Origin: Trebouxia sp. TZW2008
Lineage: Eukaryota; Chlorophyta; Trebouxiophyceae; Trebouxiales; Trebouxiaceae
Length of the DNA: 64,000 bases
Direction: 5' to 3'
Assembly: GCA_002118135.1 (NCBI GenBank)
Contig: BDIU01000126.1
Span: 62,001-126,000, forward strand
Shown here piece after piece: positions 45,901 through 56,000 of this stretch (within the stretch, counting starts at the first letter, position 1; every line of letters begins with the position of its first letter). The position numbers were made by a program, and so were the translations under genes. Below the pieces are notes generated by a model. That model did not search any database, was not told the DNA's origin, and was given only the letters and a program-made list of their open reading frames with translations.

Positions 45901-47749
45901 GTGAGGTCCATCTGTGATACACCCTTGAAGCCAAGCTGGACACGCAGCAGCAACTGCATTGTTACTGCCAACCTGCATCTGCTGAGCAACATTAGCACAA
46001 GAGGCAAACTTCAGCAGCTGGGAGAAGATAACCTCAAGGTGCAGATGCACAGATGCTGTCTCAAATGTATTCTGTGACCTCTACATATTTTCTTGCCAGG
46101 ACCGCGTTCGGCCCCTTTGTTCCAAATATTGCTGACCTTGGATGTGCTTGATACTGAGCCTGGGATTGGTGTAGCTGGAAAAGGAGCTCTAGTCCGCTTT
46201 CTTGGCTGTGCTGTACATTCTATTGGCCTTGTACTCCCCACGAGACTGCTGCAACCTCCCTTGTGCTTCCGATAGGTAGTTCTTGACTGTACGGTCTGTG
46301 GAGTCCTGCAGAAAGGCACACAGCAGCGTGCAGCACTAGAAGTTGCAGAGCCTCTGGATTCATTCATTCATTCATTTCATTGTAAACGTGGGCTAGGCAG
46401 GCTCAGCAGGCCCATCTAGGCACGTACAGAAGCAATCAACTGTCTCCAACCAGTACCAGGATGGCACATTACAGTGCACAGCAGTAGAGGCAGAAAGCTT
46501 CTTCAACATAGCAGATGCACAAGGGATGCCGCGTGTAATCATTTAGTATCACCCAGCAATGCAGTGGACACATGCTTATCCGCAACTTATCAGAAGTGAC
46601 AAATAGATATTCAGCACTAGAGACATACAATGCTGGCATCCCAATTGGTCGCGTGCTCATGCTCAAAAATTGCAAGGCAGATGGGATTGCGTGTCTGGGC
46701 TGCTACAGATTCGGCACACTTCACGCGACAAGAAGTTGCTGCTGCACTGACCTGTTTCAGCGCTTTCTGCAGACATTTCACAACGCTGTGATATCTCTCT
46801 AGGTGTATATTGCCCAACTGAGGCACTTGAAGTGGTCAGGTTCTGTTTTGAGCACAGATTGGGCACAGGACAGTGCCTGTTGCCACCTTTGCAGCTTGAT
46901 ACAGACAATGGCCAACTTGCTGAGCAGCACACTGCGGTCTTGTGGGCAATGCGCTAGGCAGATCCTGTAGCAATCTCTGGCGGCTCCGTATCGTCCTGAT
47001 CTGCAGCACGAATAGATGCAGCTTGATAAAAACAAGAGCCAATTTGCTCAGCAGTGGTCCTCTGGGCAATGCACGAGACAAATTCTGCAGCAATCTCTGG
47101 CAGCTCCATATCATCCTGACCTGCAGCATGAAAGAATGCAGCTTGATAAAGACAGGGGCCAAGTTACGGAGCAGCAAATTGCGGTCCTCTGGGCAATGCG
47201 CCAGGCAGATTCTCTAGCAGTCTCTGGCAGCTCCATATTGCCCACACCTGCAGCATGAAAAGACTACAGTCCATATTGTCCATTTGAAGGCCAGGAGCAG
47301 GGTTGTACAGGGTCCCCACCAAAATCTAGGGGTCGCCCGCACTGTGTGCGCAGGTTTGTGGGGGTGCAGGGCAATTTGTATTGGCTACACTAGCAATGTA
47401 TTGACATTGAGGCAATTTTGTGGCCTGCGCACGGCCTGCAGCTTGGGTGGATCCCCACCAGGGCAAGTGGGGGGTACAGCTTTCTGCCTCAGTCAGGAGA
47501 CAGCAGCCCACCATGTGGACAAACAGCAAGCAGGCTTGACTCACTGAATCGTACCAACCTAGCAGTCTGAGTCAGCGGTTGCCTGGAGTGGGTACGCAGG
47601 TGTATGACACAAGCAGCCAGTTACAGCAGCTCACTGACAGAGTCAGATGGGCTGAGGGCAACAAGAGGCGCAGAAGCAGCTCACCTAAACAGGCCGTTGC
47701 CTTGCTCTCTGATAGCCTCGAAACCACCCAACGGGGCGGTGTCGGACAT
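39943..47749 (-). CDS. TPR + SET-like domain protein, possibly disrupted; 3' half uncertain
   Basis: Exon 1 (47749-47685) reads MSDTAPLGGFEAIREQGNGL and joins in phase to exon 2 (47000-46752), a tetratricopeptide region (SGRYGAARDCYRICLA, then KLQRWQQALSCAQSVLK). Near 46818 the frame must shift by one base to continue into LGNIHLERYHSVVKCLQKAL. Exon 3 (from 46305) starts DSTDRTVKNYLSEAQGRL and meets a TAG at 46189-46191. A later exon ends at 45818 and joins in phase to 45691-45564, GKGRGIVLTGAVTRGDLLAV, the typical start of a SET domain in plant TPR-SET proteins. Another exon (from 45165, partly duplicated at 44875) reads KKLYALYDG. Candidate C-terminal exons are 42350-42138 and one ending at 39943. 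I could not find the NHSC catalytic core. Either a decaying gene or sequence errors explain the lesions. Predicted role: protein-lysine methylation, unproven. Confidence 0.45.
40386..40470 (-). mobile_element. Dispersed retroelement-like repeat, copy 1
   Basis: Read on the minus strand: GGAGACACTTGC, then CCTAGCTAGGTCTGCTGAGC, then GTCTAGCATAC and an ATGAAT tail. It matches copies at 41467 and 46359. Confidence 0.55.
40640..40705 (+). repeat. Dispersed repeat with the GCCAGCCAACAAG core (copy 2)
   Basis: TTTTACATGCTTGAGCCAGC and following bases resemble the copies at 39394 (minus strand) and 55404. Confidence 0.6.
41030..41465 (-). repeat. Three tandem copies, about 183 bp apart
   Basis: The block with CACCTGCATCATCATCGGCA recurs at 41050, 41234 and 41417, with flanking CCAGCTAGGTGCA-AACAACAGC and TGATTCTCTGAGCC blocks. 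On the minus strand each carries a possible donor after GCTGCCGATGATGATGCAG. It is probably another splice-junction array. Confidence 0.8.
41467..41565 (-). mobile_element. Dispersed retroelement-like repeat, copy 2
   Basis: GGTTGGAGACAGTTGACTGC, then CTAGCTGGGCCTGCTGAGCC and GTCTAGCGCACACC, ending in an ATGGAATGAATGAA tail (minus-strand reading). Confidence 0.6.
42296..42660 (-). repeat. Four copies of an acceptor junction, about 100 bp apart
   Basis: Acceptors at 42350, 42450, 42550 and 42646 are each followed by about 55 bp of near-identical exon start. Only the 42350 copy continues into a longer open exon, to 42138. Confidence 0.88.
43210..43383. mobile_element. Pogo/Tc1-mariner-like MITE (copy 3)
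   Basis: Begins CAGTCACATTCCCGATTAAG and ends GAAGTCACTG, with TA on both outer sides. It is 174 bp; the interior shares GCAATGGCACCT and a CCAAAGCAGTC block with the copy at 54413. Confidence 0.7.
43510..44385 (-). repeat. Five copies of a junction array, about 180-240 bp apart
   Basis: Blocks reading M/VQQV.QEADK.D on the minus strand recur at about 43520, 43780, 43950, 44160 and 44340, each next to a possible GT donor (GAGGTCAGG). The two highest-coordinate copies are nearly identical to each other. Confidence 0.8.
44690..45170 (-). repeat. Two copies of a SET-gene exon with complementary decay
   Basis: Acceptor junctions lie at 45165 and 44875 (290 bp apart). Both read LAQLAA-DAD-RKKLYALYDG. 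The first copy has an intact 5' end but a diverged 3' end. The second has an extra T near its start but keeps the longer 3' end with a GTATGT donor. Confidence 0.85.
45317..45476. repeat. (GGAAA)n/(GAAAA)n polypurine microsatellite
   Basis: About 160 bp with all purines on the plus strand, in an intron of the TPR-SET gene. It yields Lys-rich and Phe-rich spurious frames. Confidence 0.95.
46359..46457 (-). mobile_element. Dispersed retroelement-like repeat, copy 3
   Basis: The best copy: CTGGTTGGAGACAGTTGATT, then GATGGGCCTGCTGAGCCTGC, and ending in ATGAATGAATGAATGAAT (minus-strand reading). The tetranucleotide tail suggests a SINE or the 3' end of a LINE. Confidence 0.65.
47005..47270 (-). 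repeat. Two decayed upstream copies of the TPR exon start
   Basis: Acceptor junctions at 47120 and 47247 precede the true one at 47000 (120 and 127 bp spacing). The copies still read YGAARDC and ICLAHCPED but contain stops. Confidence 0.9.
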
Positions 47750-48291
47750 TGAGTTGTCTGCTGCGGGCACGCGTTTAAGGGCTATCGGCGTGATCGTTGC
47801 AGTGCACTCACAGGTTTCGTGCAGAGCCGTCTGTGAAGTACTTTGACCGCAGCAAGACCCTTGTCATGTTTGCAAAGCGCCCAAGTTGTAACCAGCGCTG
47901 AAGGCTGGCGTGCGGGTACAGCTCACATGTACATCTGGTCAAACAAACTTTCTGTGCAGATCTCGTTCGTGCTTTGCCATGAGCAGATGCAATATGGTCA
48001 TGCAGCCATTTGTCATAGCAGTAATTGTTCAGGATTTGCTGCTGCGACAACGCTGAGCTTTTCACATCTCGGCACTGCTCTCGCACAAGATGACCGCTTT
48101 TGCACGGTGTGCTACACAGCTGACGGCGCGTGTTGGTCCGACTTCTCTGTTTGCTGCAAGACCGTGTGCACACTTGCAAAGCCCTAGACACCTCGGCAGC
48201 TTGGGCATTTCAACTCGAAGGGTGAGATTCAATATGGCGTAAGCCTGAAAATTGCAGGACTTCTCAAGTATAAAATTTTGAGGTCTGGCCG
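47750..48291. other. Divergent region between the TPR-SET and peroxiredoxin genes
   Basis: About 540 bp. A TATAAAA box occurs at 48269-48275 on the plus strand, close to the first peroxiredoxin coding sequence, which suggests transcription starts just downstream of it. Confidence 0.5.
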
Positions 48292-49859
48292 CAGGCGGTT
48301 CGCAGCGCGCGCTTCAGCACATGCCGAGTCAGTGCGATCTCTGTAGGCGACAAGGTCAGATAAGTCTGCAATTTCGTGCCGTCTCAAAGCCTGATCCAAT
48401 ACGCTCCAGCTTTGAGTTCCGTCTGCAGGTGCCGGGAGACGTGAAGCTGAATTATTTTGACGCAGAAGGCAACATGAAGGATATCAGCGTGGATGACCTA
48501 ACCAAGGGAAAGAAGTTGAGACAGCACTGCATGCAGCACCTTTCCGCTGTCAATGCCATGTTCACAGCAGTCAGTCAGAGTGACTGCTGCAACACAACAT
48601 TGCATGCTGTGATGTTGCATTACGCTTTTGCTGGCTGAATGTGCCACATGATGATCAGCCAATGATAGCAAGCATACACAATGTCACAGTGGGTTGTGAT
48701 GATTTGAATTTTCTCCGTAACAACTGCTGTGTTCACCTTCAGAAAATTCATCCTTGTATTTGGGTCTCCACTGCAGTCAGAAATTACTGCTGTTCAATTA
48801 CATGGTCCTTTCATCAAGGGTGTCTTTATACCAAGTGCTGTTCACTATAGCCCTGATGCAGTCAAAGCATGTTGTGCAGGTCGTTCTGATTGGCGTCCCA
48901 GGTGCTTTCACTCCAACATGCAGCTTGAAGCATCTGCCTGGCTTCATGGAGAAGGGAGATGACCTGAAAGCAAAAGGAGTGGACACCATTGCCTGTGTAG
49001 CCGTCAACGATGCATTTGTCATGGATGCATGGAGCAAGTCTCTCGGCACAGATGGCAAGATACTCATGCTGGCAGATGGAAGTGCTGTATTCACCAAGGT
49101 CCGTCACTCAGTCTTCTGATCATTTAGGAGTCACACTCATCAGCTGCCTTTATCAACCTTGCACTCTCCATGTTGTTTTGTTGTTTCCAACTCTTGTCTC
49201 ACGTCACATGTGCCTACGACCTTTGCCTGGCATCAAAGGGATTGCTTTGCAGTTCATGTCAACATCTTTGATGCTGATTTGCTGCTGCTGTTGTGCTTGT
49301 GCGTAGTTCATGAGGCTGCAGCCACAGGAGAATCTAGTCCAGGATGCGTGATGTGTGTTGCTGTGGTATGTGCAGGCCCTTGGCGTTGAATTGGATCTGG
49401 CAGACAAGGGTCTTGGCATCAGGTCTAGGCGATATGCAATGCTTTTGGATGACGGCGCGGTAAGCTTTATTCATCAACCATTACGTGCTGCTCCTGCACA
49501 TGCCTGACCTCGGCCATTTCAAACAATCAGTTTGATACATGGTACTGCAAGTTTGTCAGATGTATGGTGGGCGGTGTAGGACCAGGTGCATCTGAGCGCT
49601 ACGCATGTTCAGAAGCCAACAGCCTGGTCTAGTGTGCAAGTCCTGTTGCATCGTCATCACCAATAGCAGGATTTGCAGGATTCTAAACTTCACAATAACT
49701 GTGCTGTTAACACCGCATGCCTGGACACTGCACACATCACCACCATTTGCTGCTGCTACGGAGAGTGCTGTTCATGGAATGCAGGTCAAGGAGTTGAACT
49801 TGGAGGAGGGCGGCGCATTCACTGTCAGCAGTGCTGATGAAATTCTGTCAGCTCTCTGA
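48292..49859 (+). CDS. Type II peroxiredoxin (PRXIIE-like, probably plastid)
   Basis: Exons: up to 48354 (reading [15 protein letters not shown]; start not located), 48429-48515, 48880-49098, 49376-49459 and 49785-49859. An ATG at 48321 in another frame reads through without the first intron and is an alternative start. Landmarks: [15 protein letters not shown], the peroxidatic cysteine in PGAFTPTCS, a second cysteine in [13 protein letters not shown] at the type II spacing, and [19 protein letters not shown]. The end [20 protein letters not shown] is typical of PRXII. The enzyme reduces H2O2 and alkyl hydroperoxides using glutaredoxin or thioredoxin. The [12 protein letters not shown] ending favours the plastid E form over cytosolic forms. 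The junction after KGKK (about 48515) does not give a phase-correct GT-AG intron. Confidence 0.9.
48700..48847. mobile_element. Probable diverged MITE (copy 5) in a peroxiredoxin intron
   Basis: Contains CTCCGTAACAACTGCTGTG, CCACTGCAGTCAGAAATTAC and a right end GGGTGTCTTTATACCAAG, all aligned with the copy at 26958. Terminal bases are eroded. Confidence 0.5.
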
Positions 49860-50396
49860 GCTCCTTCAACCATACCTCATCCTGGGTTCGCACCACATTA
49901 GGCAATGCTGACATTGTGAGTGCTGCTGAGGCATTTTCCATTCCTTTACCTGTTCATGCGTTTTGACACACTCATGCACTGTTGCGTAGAATCTTGTCAG
50001 GCGATTCTAGTTGACTGCAGATTACTTGCTGTGCTTTTACTCTTCAGTCTGCGTTCAGTTCATGAATAAGCTCTCTGCTAATTGTTCAGGTTTTTGATAC
50101 ACAGGACTCCAGGTTGTGCAAGCTGAAAATCTGTGTGTGGTTTCTGCACACATTTTGACTTGCTGCACAATCAAATTCATAGCAAAGACGTCGAACTATA
50201 GTCATAAACTGTAACTAAAGCAGCATCCACGCATGTGCATGGTCGAACTCCCTGCGTTTGCTGACCCTAGCATGTACTTTGATTGCTAAATTCCTGCCTA
50301 GTTGACAAATAACAACCCCTACACCTGCCTTCTTTGATACAGCATATACAAATCATCATTGCAGCAAACTATTGTGCTGACACTCAATACATCAAG
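49860..50396. other. Convergent intergenic region (peroxiredoxin / GT90)
   Basis: A 537-bp stretch of 3' flanks, AT-richer than the genes. Nothing recognisable. Confidence 0.5.
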
Positions 50397-51897
50397 TCAA
50401 ACCCAAGCAACATATGTAGGCATTTCTTGAGGCGAGGCGGGCAAGTCAATATGGTCAACAGTGAACTCTGAATACTTCGTCAACAGGTGTAGAAAAAAGC
50501 AATCACGGGCCTGACCACTAAGATTACGCTGAGCAAAATCATTAGCTGCTGCAACAATTCTTTTGATCTGATCTGGATTGTCTTCAGCCCACTCCAGTTG
50601 CTCTAACAAGTTTGTATGTGTCTCATTTGCAGTGATGGGGATATAATGCACATAAGGCTTCAAAAGGGGATAGTACCACTCAGTCTCATCATTCTCAACT
50701 TTGAACACAGCTGAATCTGAGGCAAGCTGAAGTGCTAAGCGCACTGATGCGCAATTTCCTGGTAACCAGACTTGATACTTGTATGTGTCCACTTGCTTAC
50801 GCATGGGCATGGAGGTTTTGAGCCGGCCCTGATCTGGTCCCCATAATTCTTCGCTCCAATCTGACACCCCGCTATCGACCAAATCTGGTTGATCTAGACC
50901 CAGTTGTAGTACAACCTTCCTGCCCTTTGCTAGGCCCCCAAACCCCCCAGTTGTGCCTCGCCACACCACCATTGGTTTGCGCTTGTCCCTGGGGCCCGAA
51001 AGCGGTCTCTTCCTGTCGCCCTTCCTCTCAGCAGGCCTGTTGTAGATGTCACCTGCCAGTCAAAGCATCCCGTTTCAGTAACACTGTGGTGACTTGGCAA
51101 CATGCACATGGCCAACTCTCCATACAACATGGCAGTATATTTGAAAGCATTTTAGTGGTGCTGTATGCATCTGGCAGAATCATCAAGCCTCACTAGCAAG
51201 TCTGTGACCAGTGACGCTGATAAAGGCTCCATTTGAAGTGCAACAGCCTTGACCCGGCATAGTGCTAAACAAGTGATATGTCCACTTATTGTGCAGTCAT
51301 ACCTTCAATGGTGTTTGGCATTAGGATGTCACTGAAGCCTGGCGTCTTGCAGAAAGCAAGCAGTGGTGTTGGCTCCTCATCAGGTTTGACTTTTGCAAGA
51401 GGCTCATCTGCTGGGTTGAGTGGTAGCATCATATCTGGCAGATGGACCAGCTCAGCTATATGTTGGATGTAGTTGACGAATGTTGGAATGAGCCTGTGCA
51501 GTGTTGTGCTGTTACTGAGGCTGAGCTTGCCATCTTGAATGTACACACGGTCGCCGCTGGAGTTTTCCAGTAGCTGCCTGGAGAAGCCTTTCTGATCCCA
51601 GTGCTTAAACATGGGTTCCAGCAGCTCCTGGTGGGTTTCGAGCAGCGGTTGGCATTTCTGCTGAGTGTACTGGTGCAGCGTGGGTTTGCTGCCCCACCAC
51701 TTCCAGTGACTCTGAGACCGCGCATCTGATCGCTGCGTTGGCGAAGGGGCTGGGCCGAACTTGCGATTTGTTGTGTGTCTGAAGCTGGGTAACCCTTGCA
51801 ATAGCGGTGGCCCGAGCAAAGCCAGGAGGAGCAGGACCGGCAGCGCCTGAAGACCTCGCAATCTGATGAAGTGACCCACGCGACTGCGTCCGAGCAT
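50397..51897 (-). CDS. GT90 (CAP10/POGLUT-type) glycosyltransferase, type II membrane protein
   Basis: Two minus-strand exons (51897-51303 and 51052-50397) join in phase into 416 codons. A signal anchor lies at about residues 16-37 (LQALPVLLLLALLGPPLL), followed by a luminal stem. The catalytic CAP10 domain has CKTPGFSDILMP, DIYNRP, KRKPMVVWRGTTGG, YKYQVWLPGN-AS-RL, SAVFKVE, EWYYPLLKPYVHYIPI and LLEQLEWAEDNPD. This order is typical of the family that includes fungal CAP10 xylosyltransferase and animal POGLUT1. It probably acts in the Golgi or ER on glycans; donor and acceptor cannot be read from sequence. It lacks a KDEL-type ending. Confidence 0.92.
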
Positions 51898-53018
51898 CGA
51901 CGCTGCTATCTAACAAGGTTTGCAATCGCTGCGCTTGCTGCAACTGTACAACGCCGGCCAGAGGCTGATCACGGTCTGAACTGAAACTGTGACCATGCCT
52001 CTATCACGGCAGCTTCATTCGACCCATCTGGGGACTCGAGCAAGCAGTCGCAGCGGCACAACAGTACGAATTCTAGGATGAGAAGATTGTCGACAACAGA
52101 ATGCCAGAATGCCAGTTCGTGCGGAGGTGCTAGAAGTACGTTGGCAATCCAGAAACGAGTCTCCAAATCGCAAGCGGCGTTCAGATTGCGTCCTACAAGG
52201 AGCGACGCTTGAGCTGCAGCGAGAGTGGCAACAGCATTGCATCGCACGGGACAGCTAAGCCGCGTTCGCAGGGTACTAAAAAACGGACGGGGGGATTCAA
52301 TTCCAAAATTGTGCTCTGCCCCATCAGAACATCACAGCGTGTCGTTTTGCGCTTCAAAGAAGTCCAGGCTTGTCGATTCTTTCTCGGATAGTAGCCTGAC
52401 TACATACACGAACCATTGAAGGTACGACATCTGTGCAGCACAACCTAATGAACTTCATCATGATCATCAACCTCATGCTTGATCAAGCTATAGCTTTTGG
52501 GCCCCATGCAAGTCTGTCATGCAAACAACAGTTTAGTCTGCTCTGTGGTATTAGTGTACAATCCCTGCTTGCTTATGCCTTTGACTCACAGCGTCACACC
52601 GGCATGGGCTTTATGCAAAACTGCAAAACTTACTGCTTCTCACTCATCCAACCAACAACCCTGACTGAAAGCAATGAGCAGCTCTCGTGCAGCGACACTT
52701 GGTGTAAAAAGTTTCAGGGCAGTGACACCTCTATGACTTTTCTTGTGGCTGTGCCAAAAGACAAGATCGTGCTTTGGCACTTTAGTTTTGCTTATTTAGC
52801 TGGAGTAGCATCTGCAAGGATCCCAAGAAGCATGGCATCACAACAGCCATCTTGCGCTTGCACAATCTGCTTCTCCAGCAGCATCTATCAGCGCAAACTG
52901 GCCACAATGGCCAGATCATGCTTTGACACTTCGTCGTTGATTGTCCAACAGCTTCTGCAACGCATTTGAGAAGCTTTGAGCACTGACACCTCTACAGCAC
53001 AGTGAAGCAACGGCAAGG
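51898..53018. other. Region between the GT90 start and the HAD gene end
   Basis: Includes the GT90 5' flank. Around 52750-52970 are decayed copies of the last exon of the HAD gene (listed separately). A 178-codon plus frame at 52433-52969 overlaps these copies and is not coding. Confidence 0.5.
52745..52975 (-). repeat. Copies of the HAD gene's terminal exon end
   Basis: The block with GCTTTGGCACTTTGTTTT-like sequence at 53022-53042 (encoding the C-terminus) recurs in altered form at about 52770 and 52918. The copies lie downstream of the stop codon. Confidence 0.65.
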
Positions 53019-56000
53019 TCATGCTTTGGCACTTTGTTTTCGCTTGTCCAAAAGCATCTGCAAGCGGGGCCAGTTGAGCCCTCCGCCGTAGCCAAATCCG
53101 TCAAAGGTTGCATCTGCTGCTGGGAAACGCCCTCTGGCCGAGAGGGCTGGGGGCATTGCCACTGACAGCATGCCAGCGCCCTGGGCTGCCTGCAAGGAAA
53201 AAAACAAAGTCTTTAGGTGTCATAACAGGAGCTTTTGTGAGCAGGAGCAGCCCAACTGGGGCCTAACATGAGCAAATTCATGCCAAAACGCTTTGAAAAT
53301 AGATCTACGTGGTGTTTGTTTTGACCCCTAGCACAGCCAGGCTGCTAAGGCAGAGCTTCAACCCAAGGAGCAATCCCAAGAGGCTTTGGGAGCATACCTG
53401 CATTGGTAATCTTGTTGGCCCCCAAGACAGCCATGCTGCTGAGGTCTGTCCCCATGGTAGCAGTACAGGCTGCTAGCCAATCCGGGCTGACCAATGCAGC
53501 ACCTTATATTCACTGCAAATCATCCATTGACAAGAACAAGGCCACGCCCAACAGCTTTTGACACAAAGCTGGTGTTTATTTTGTCGCCCAAGACAGCCAT
53601 GTTCCTCATGATTGGCTGTGCAGCTTTCTTCAAGTGCTGAACAGCTTAATATGGATGCAGTCGAGAATGCGGACCTGCTTGATGATGTTATTAACCCCCA
53701 AGGCTGCCATGCTGCTGAGGTCCTGTGCCCATGGTCTTAGAGCAGAGCTTCTGAGCCTGGCAAGCTTAGAAACATAACAAAAAGTGATGGGATACAGACC
53801 TGCACGGTGATGTTCTTGACCCCCAAGACAGGCATGCTGCTGAGGCCTGTGCCCATGGTAGCAGTATAAGCTGCTAGCCAGTTTGAGCTGATCAATGCAG
53901 CATTTATCGTCAGCGCAGAACATCGCCTAGCAAGACGAAAACCATGCCAAAGAGCCCCGAAGACAAACCTGCATGGTGATGTTGTTTGCCCCTAAGACAG
54001 CCATGCTGCTGAGGCCTGTGCCCATGGTAGCAGTACAAGCCGCTAGCCAGTTTGAGCTGATCAGCGCAGCCCTCTGCATTGCCGCAATCATGCCAGGGTC
54101 CACATTCATGGCCACTATGCTCTCGTCACCGCCCCACTGCGGCCCCTTGATGGTGTTCACAAAAGCGGTTGCCTCATTACGCTTCACCTGCATTATAAAA
54201 CTCATCACACTCACACAGCCTGGCAGGACAGGGCTTTGGCCACACACGCCTAGCACATGTGCTGGGAAGTGTACAAAATTAGATTGTTGTTACTGTTACA
54301 GTGACACACGCTGGCACCATTCATGGCGACTATGCCCTCAGCATTGCCCCACTGCCACCCTTGATTGTGTTCACAAAGGCAGTTGCCTCAGTGCACTTCA
54401 TTGCATGATGTAGTAAACTCTCTTTGTGAGGACACTTGACGTAAGGACATTCTTGATGAAAGGACAATGCAACTGGAAACCAACCACTGAATCCTGCCTG
54501 CAATGGCACCTGTCAGTAAGGACCATCTAGTGTAAACACCATTTTTTGGATCCCAAAGCAGTCTTTACAAACAGAAGTCACCAGAACAATGATCACAGCT
54601 ACACATGCTGGCACCATTCACAGTGGGTGTGCTCTCATCATTGCCCACTTATGGTTTCTTGATGGTCTTCACACAGGGTGTTACTGCTCTACACTTCAAA
54701 CGCACAAAAAGAGTCAAGGAGGAACAGGCTTGACTCACCCTAGCCCTGGCTGCTGCCATGCTTTGCTCAAGGCTGAGGCCCTCAAATGAGTCTGCTGAGT
54801 CACTACTGGTCTGACTCTGCTGCTGTGGGTTGCACACAAAGGTGTGCACACGCTTACTGCGCTCCTCCCCCAAAGCAAACAATGCAGCTGTCAGAATCTG
54901 TTCTTCTGGAATTGAACATGTGCCTCCAATGATGCCAACAGCTACCCCCTTTTCAAAAGCTGTGTCTATGAACTCTGCGATGCCTGCACAGCAACCTAGG
55001 CTTGATGCAGCGGTTTTGCATCTGCTGGACAAGGTGCATGGTAAATGCGCATCACTGCAACTCATGATAGGAAAGCTGCAGCAGGCAACAGTTATTAATA
55101 TTCATAAATATTGAACTGGCAATCTGAAATGTGTGTGACCAGGATGCAGAGAACTCATGATAGCTAGATGTCAGCTGTGCACGTGCTCAGGGTGCTTTGC
55201 TTGAAGCAAGAAATGAAATGCAAAAGCATTTGCTTTGACCTTTTGCAAATGCTGTTTGCTCTGCTACTGCATCACATGACATGAAAAATGGCATTTCAGA
55301 AGTGCTGAAGCATCAGCTAGCTGCAAGCAGTTTGACCTGTTGCATCGTGCTATGTGCTCTGTTGCTGCATGATGTGACATGCAAGGATCCTATAAGATTG
55401 TGAGAGTGAGTAGTTTTACACGCTTTAGCCAGCCAACAAGCCTGCTGGCATACGATGAGTGCTGAAACAACAGCCTGTGAATGATACTAACAGAATCAAC
55501 ATATTGTAGCGTGCAGACCTGGCCTCAAAGGTAGCTTGCCGTCCATGACCATGTTGTTCAGGTGCTTCTTCTTCAGGTCATGAACTTTGCCAGCAAATGA
55601 CTTCCTGTCCTTGCTAGGAAGCATCATGGGCCAACCCACCTGAGCATGAGTGCGCAGACATTGAAGTGACATACAGCCCACTTACGCGTGAGTGCTGCAT
55701 GTTTGGCCTGGGCCCTGAGATATGCCCTCGCAGGACCCAAGCACCAATGGTTTGTGTCGAGTCCATTGGGCACTGCTTGGTACTTCATGTCACAATTTAA
55801 CTAATTATGGTTGCTTGCAAATTGGTGGCTTAACATTGATGCGCATTTTTCAGAGCTTCGATGTTCAAGTTCATGATCCTGATTGCGCTCATGCTTTCAT
55901 GCACCCATGCTTTCATGCAGTCATGCACTCATGCAAGCCTCCAGCAAGCTTCTGACTAGACAGTTCACAAGTTACGTAGCAGATGATCATTAGAACAGCT

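Noticed and set aside
52433..52969. 178-codon plus-strand frame downstream of the HAD gene
   Set aside because: It runs antisense through decayed copies of the HAD terminal exon, and its apparent repeats come from those.
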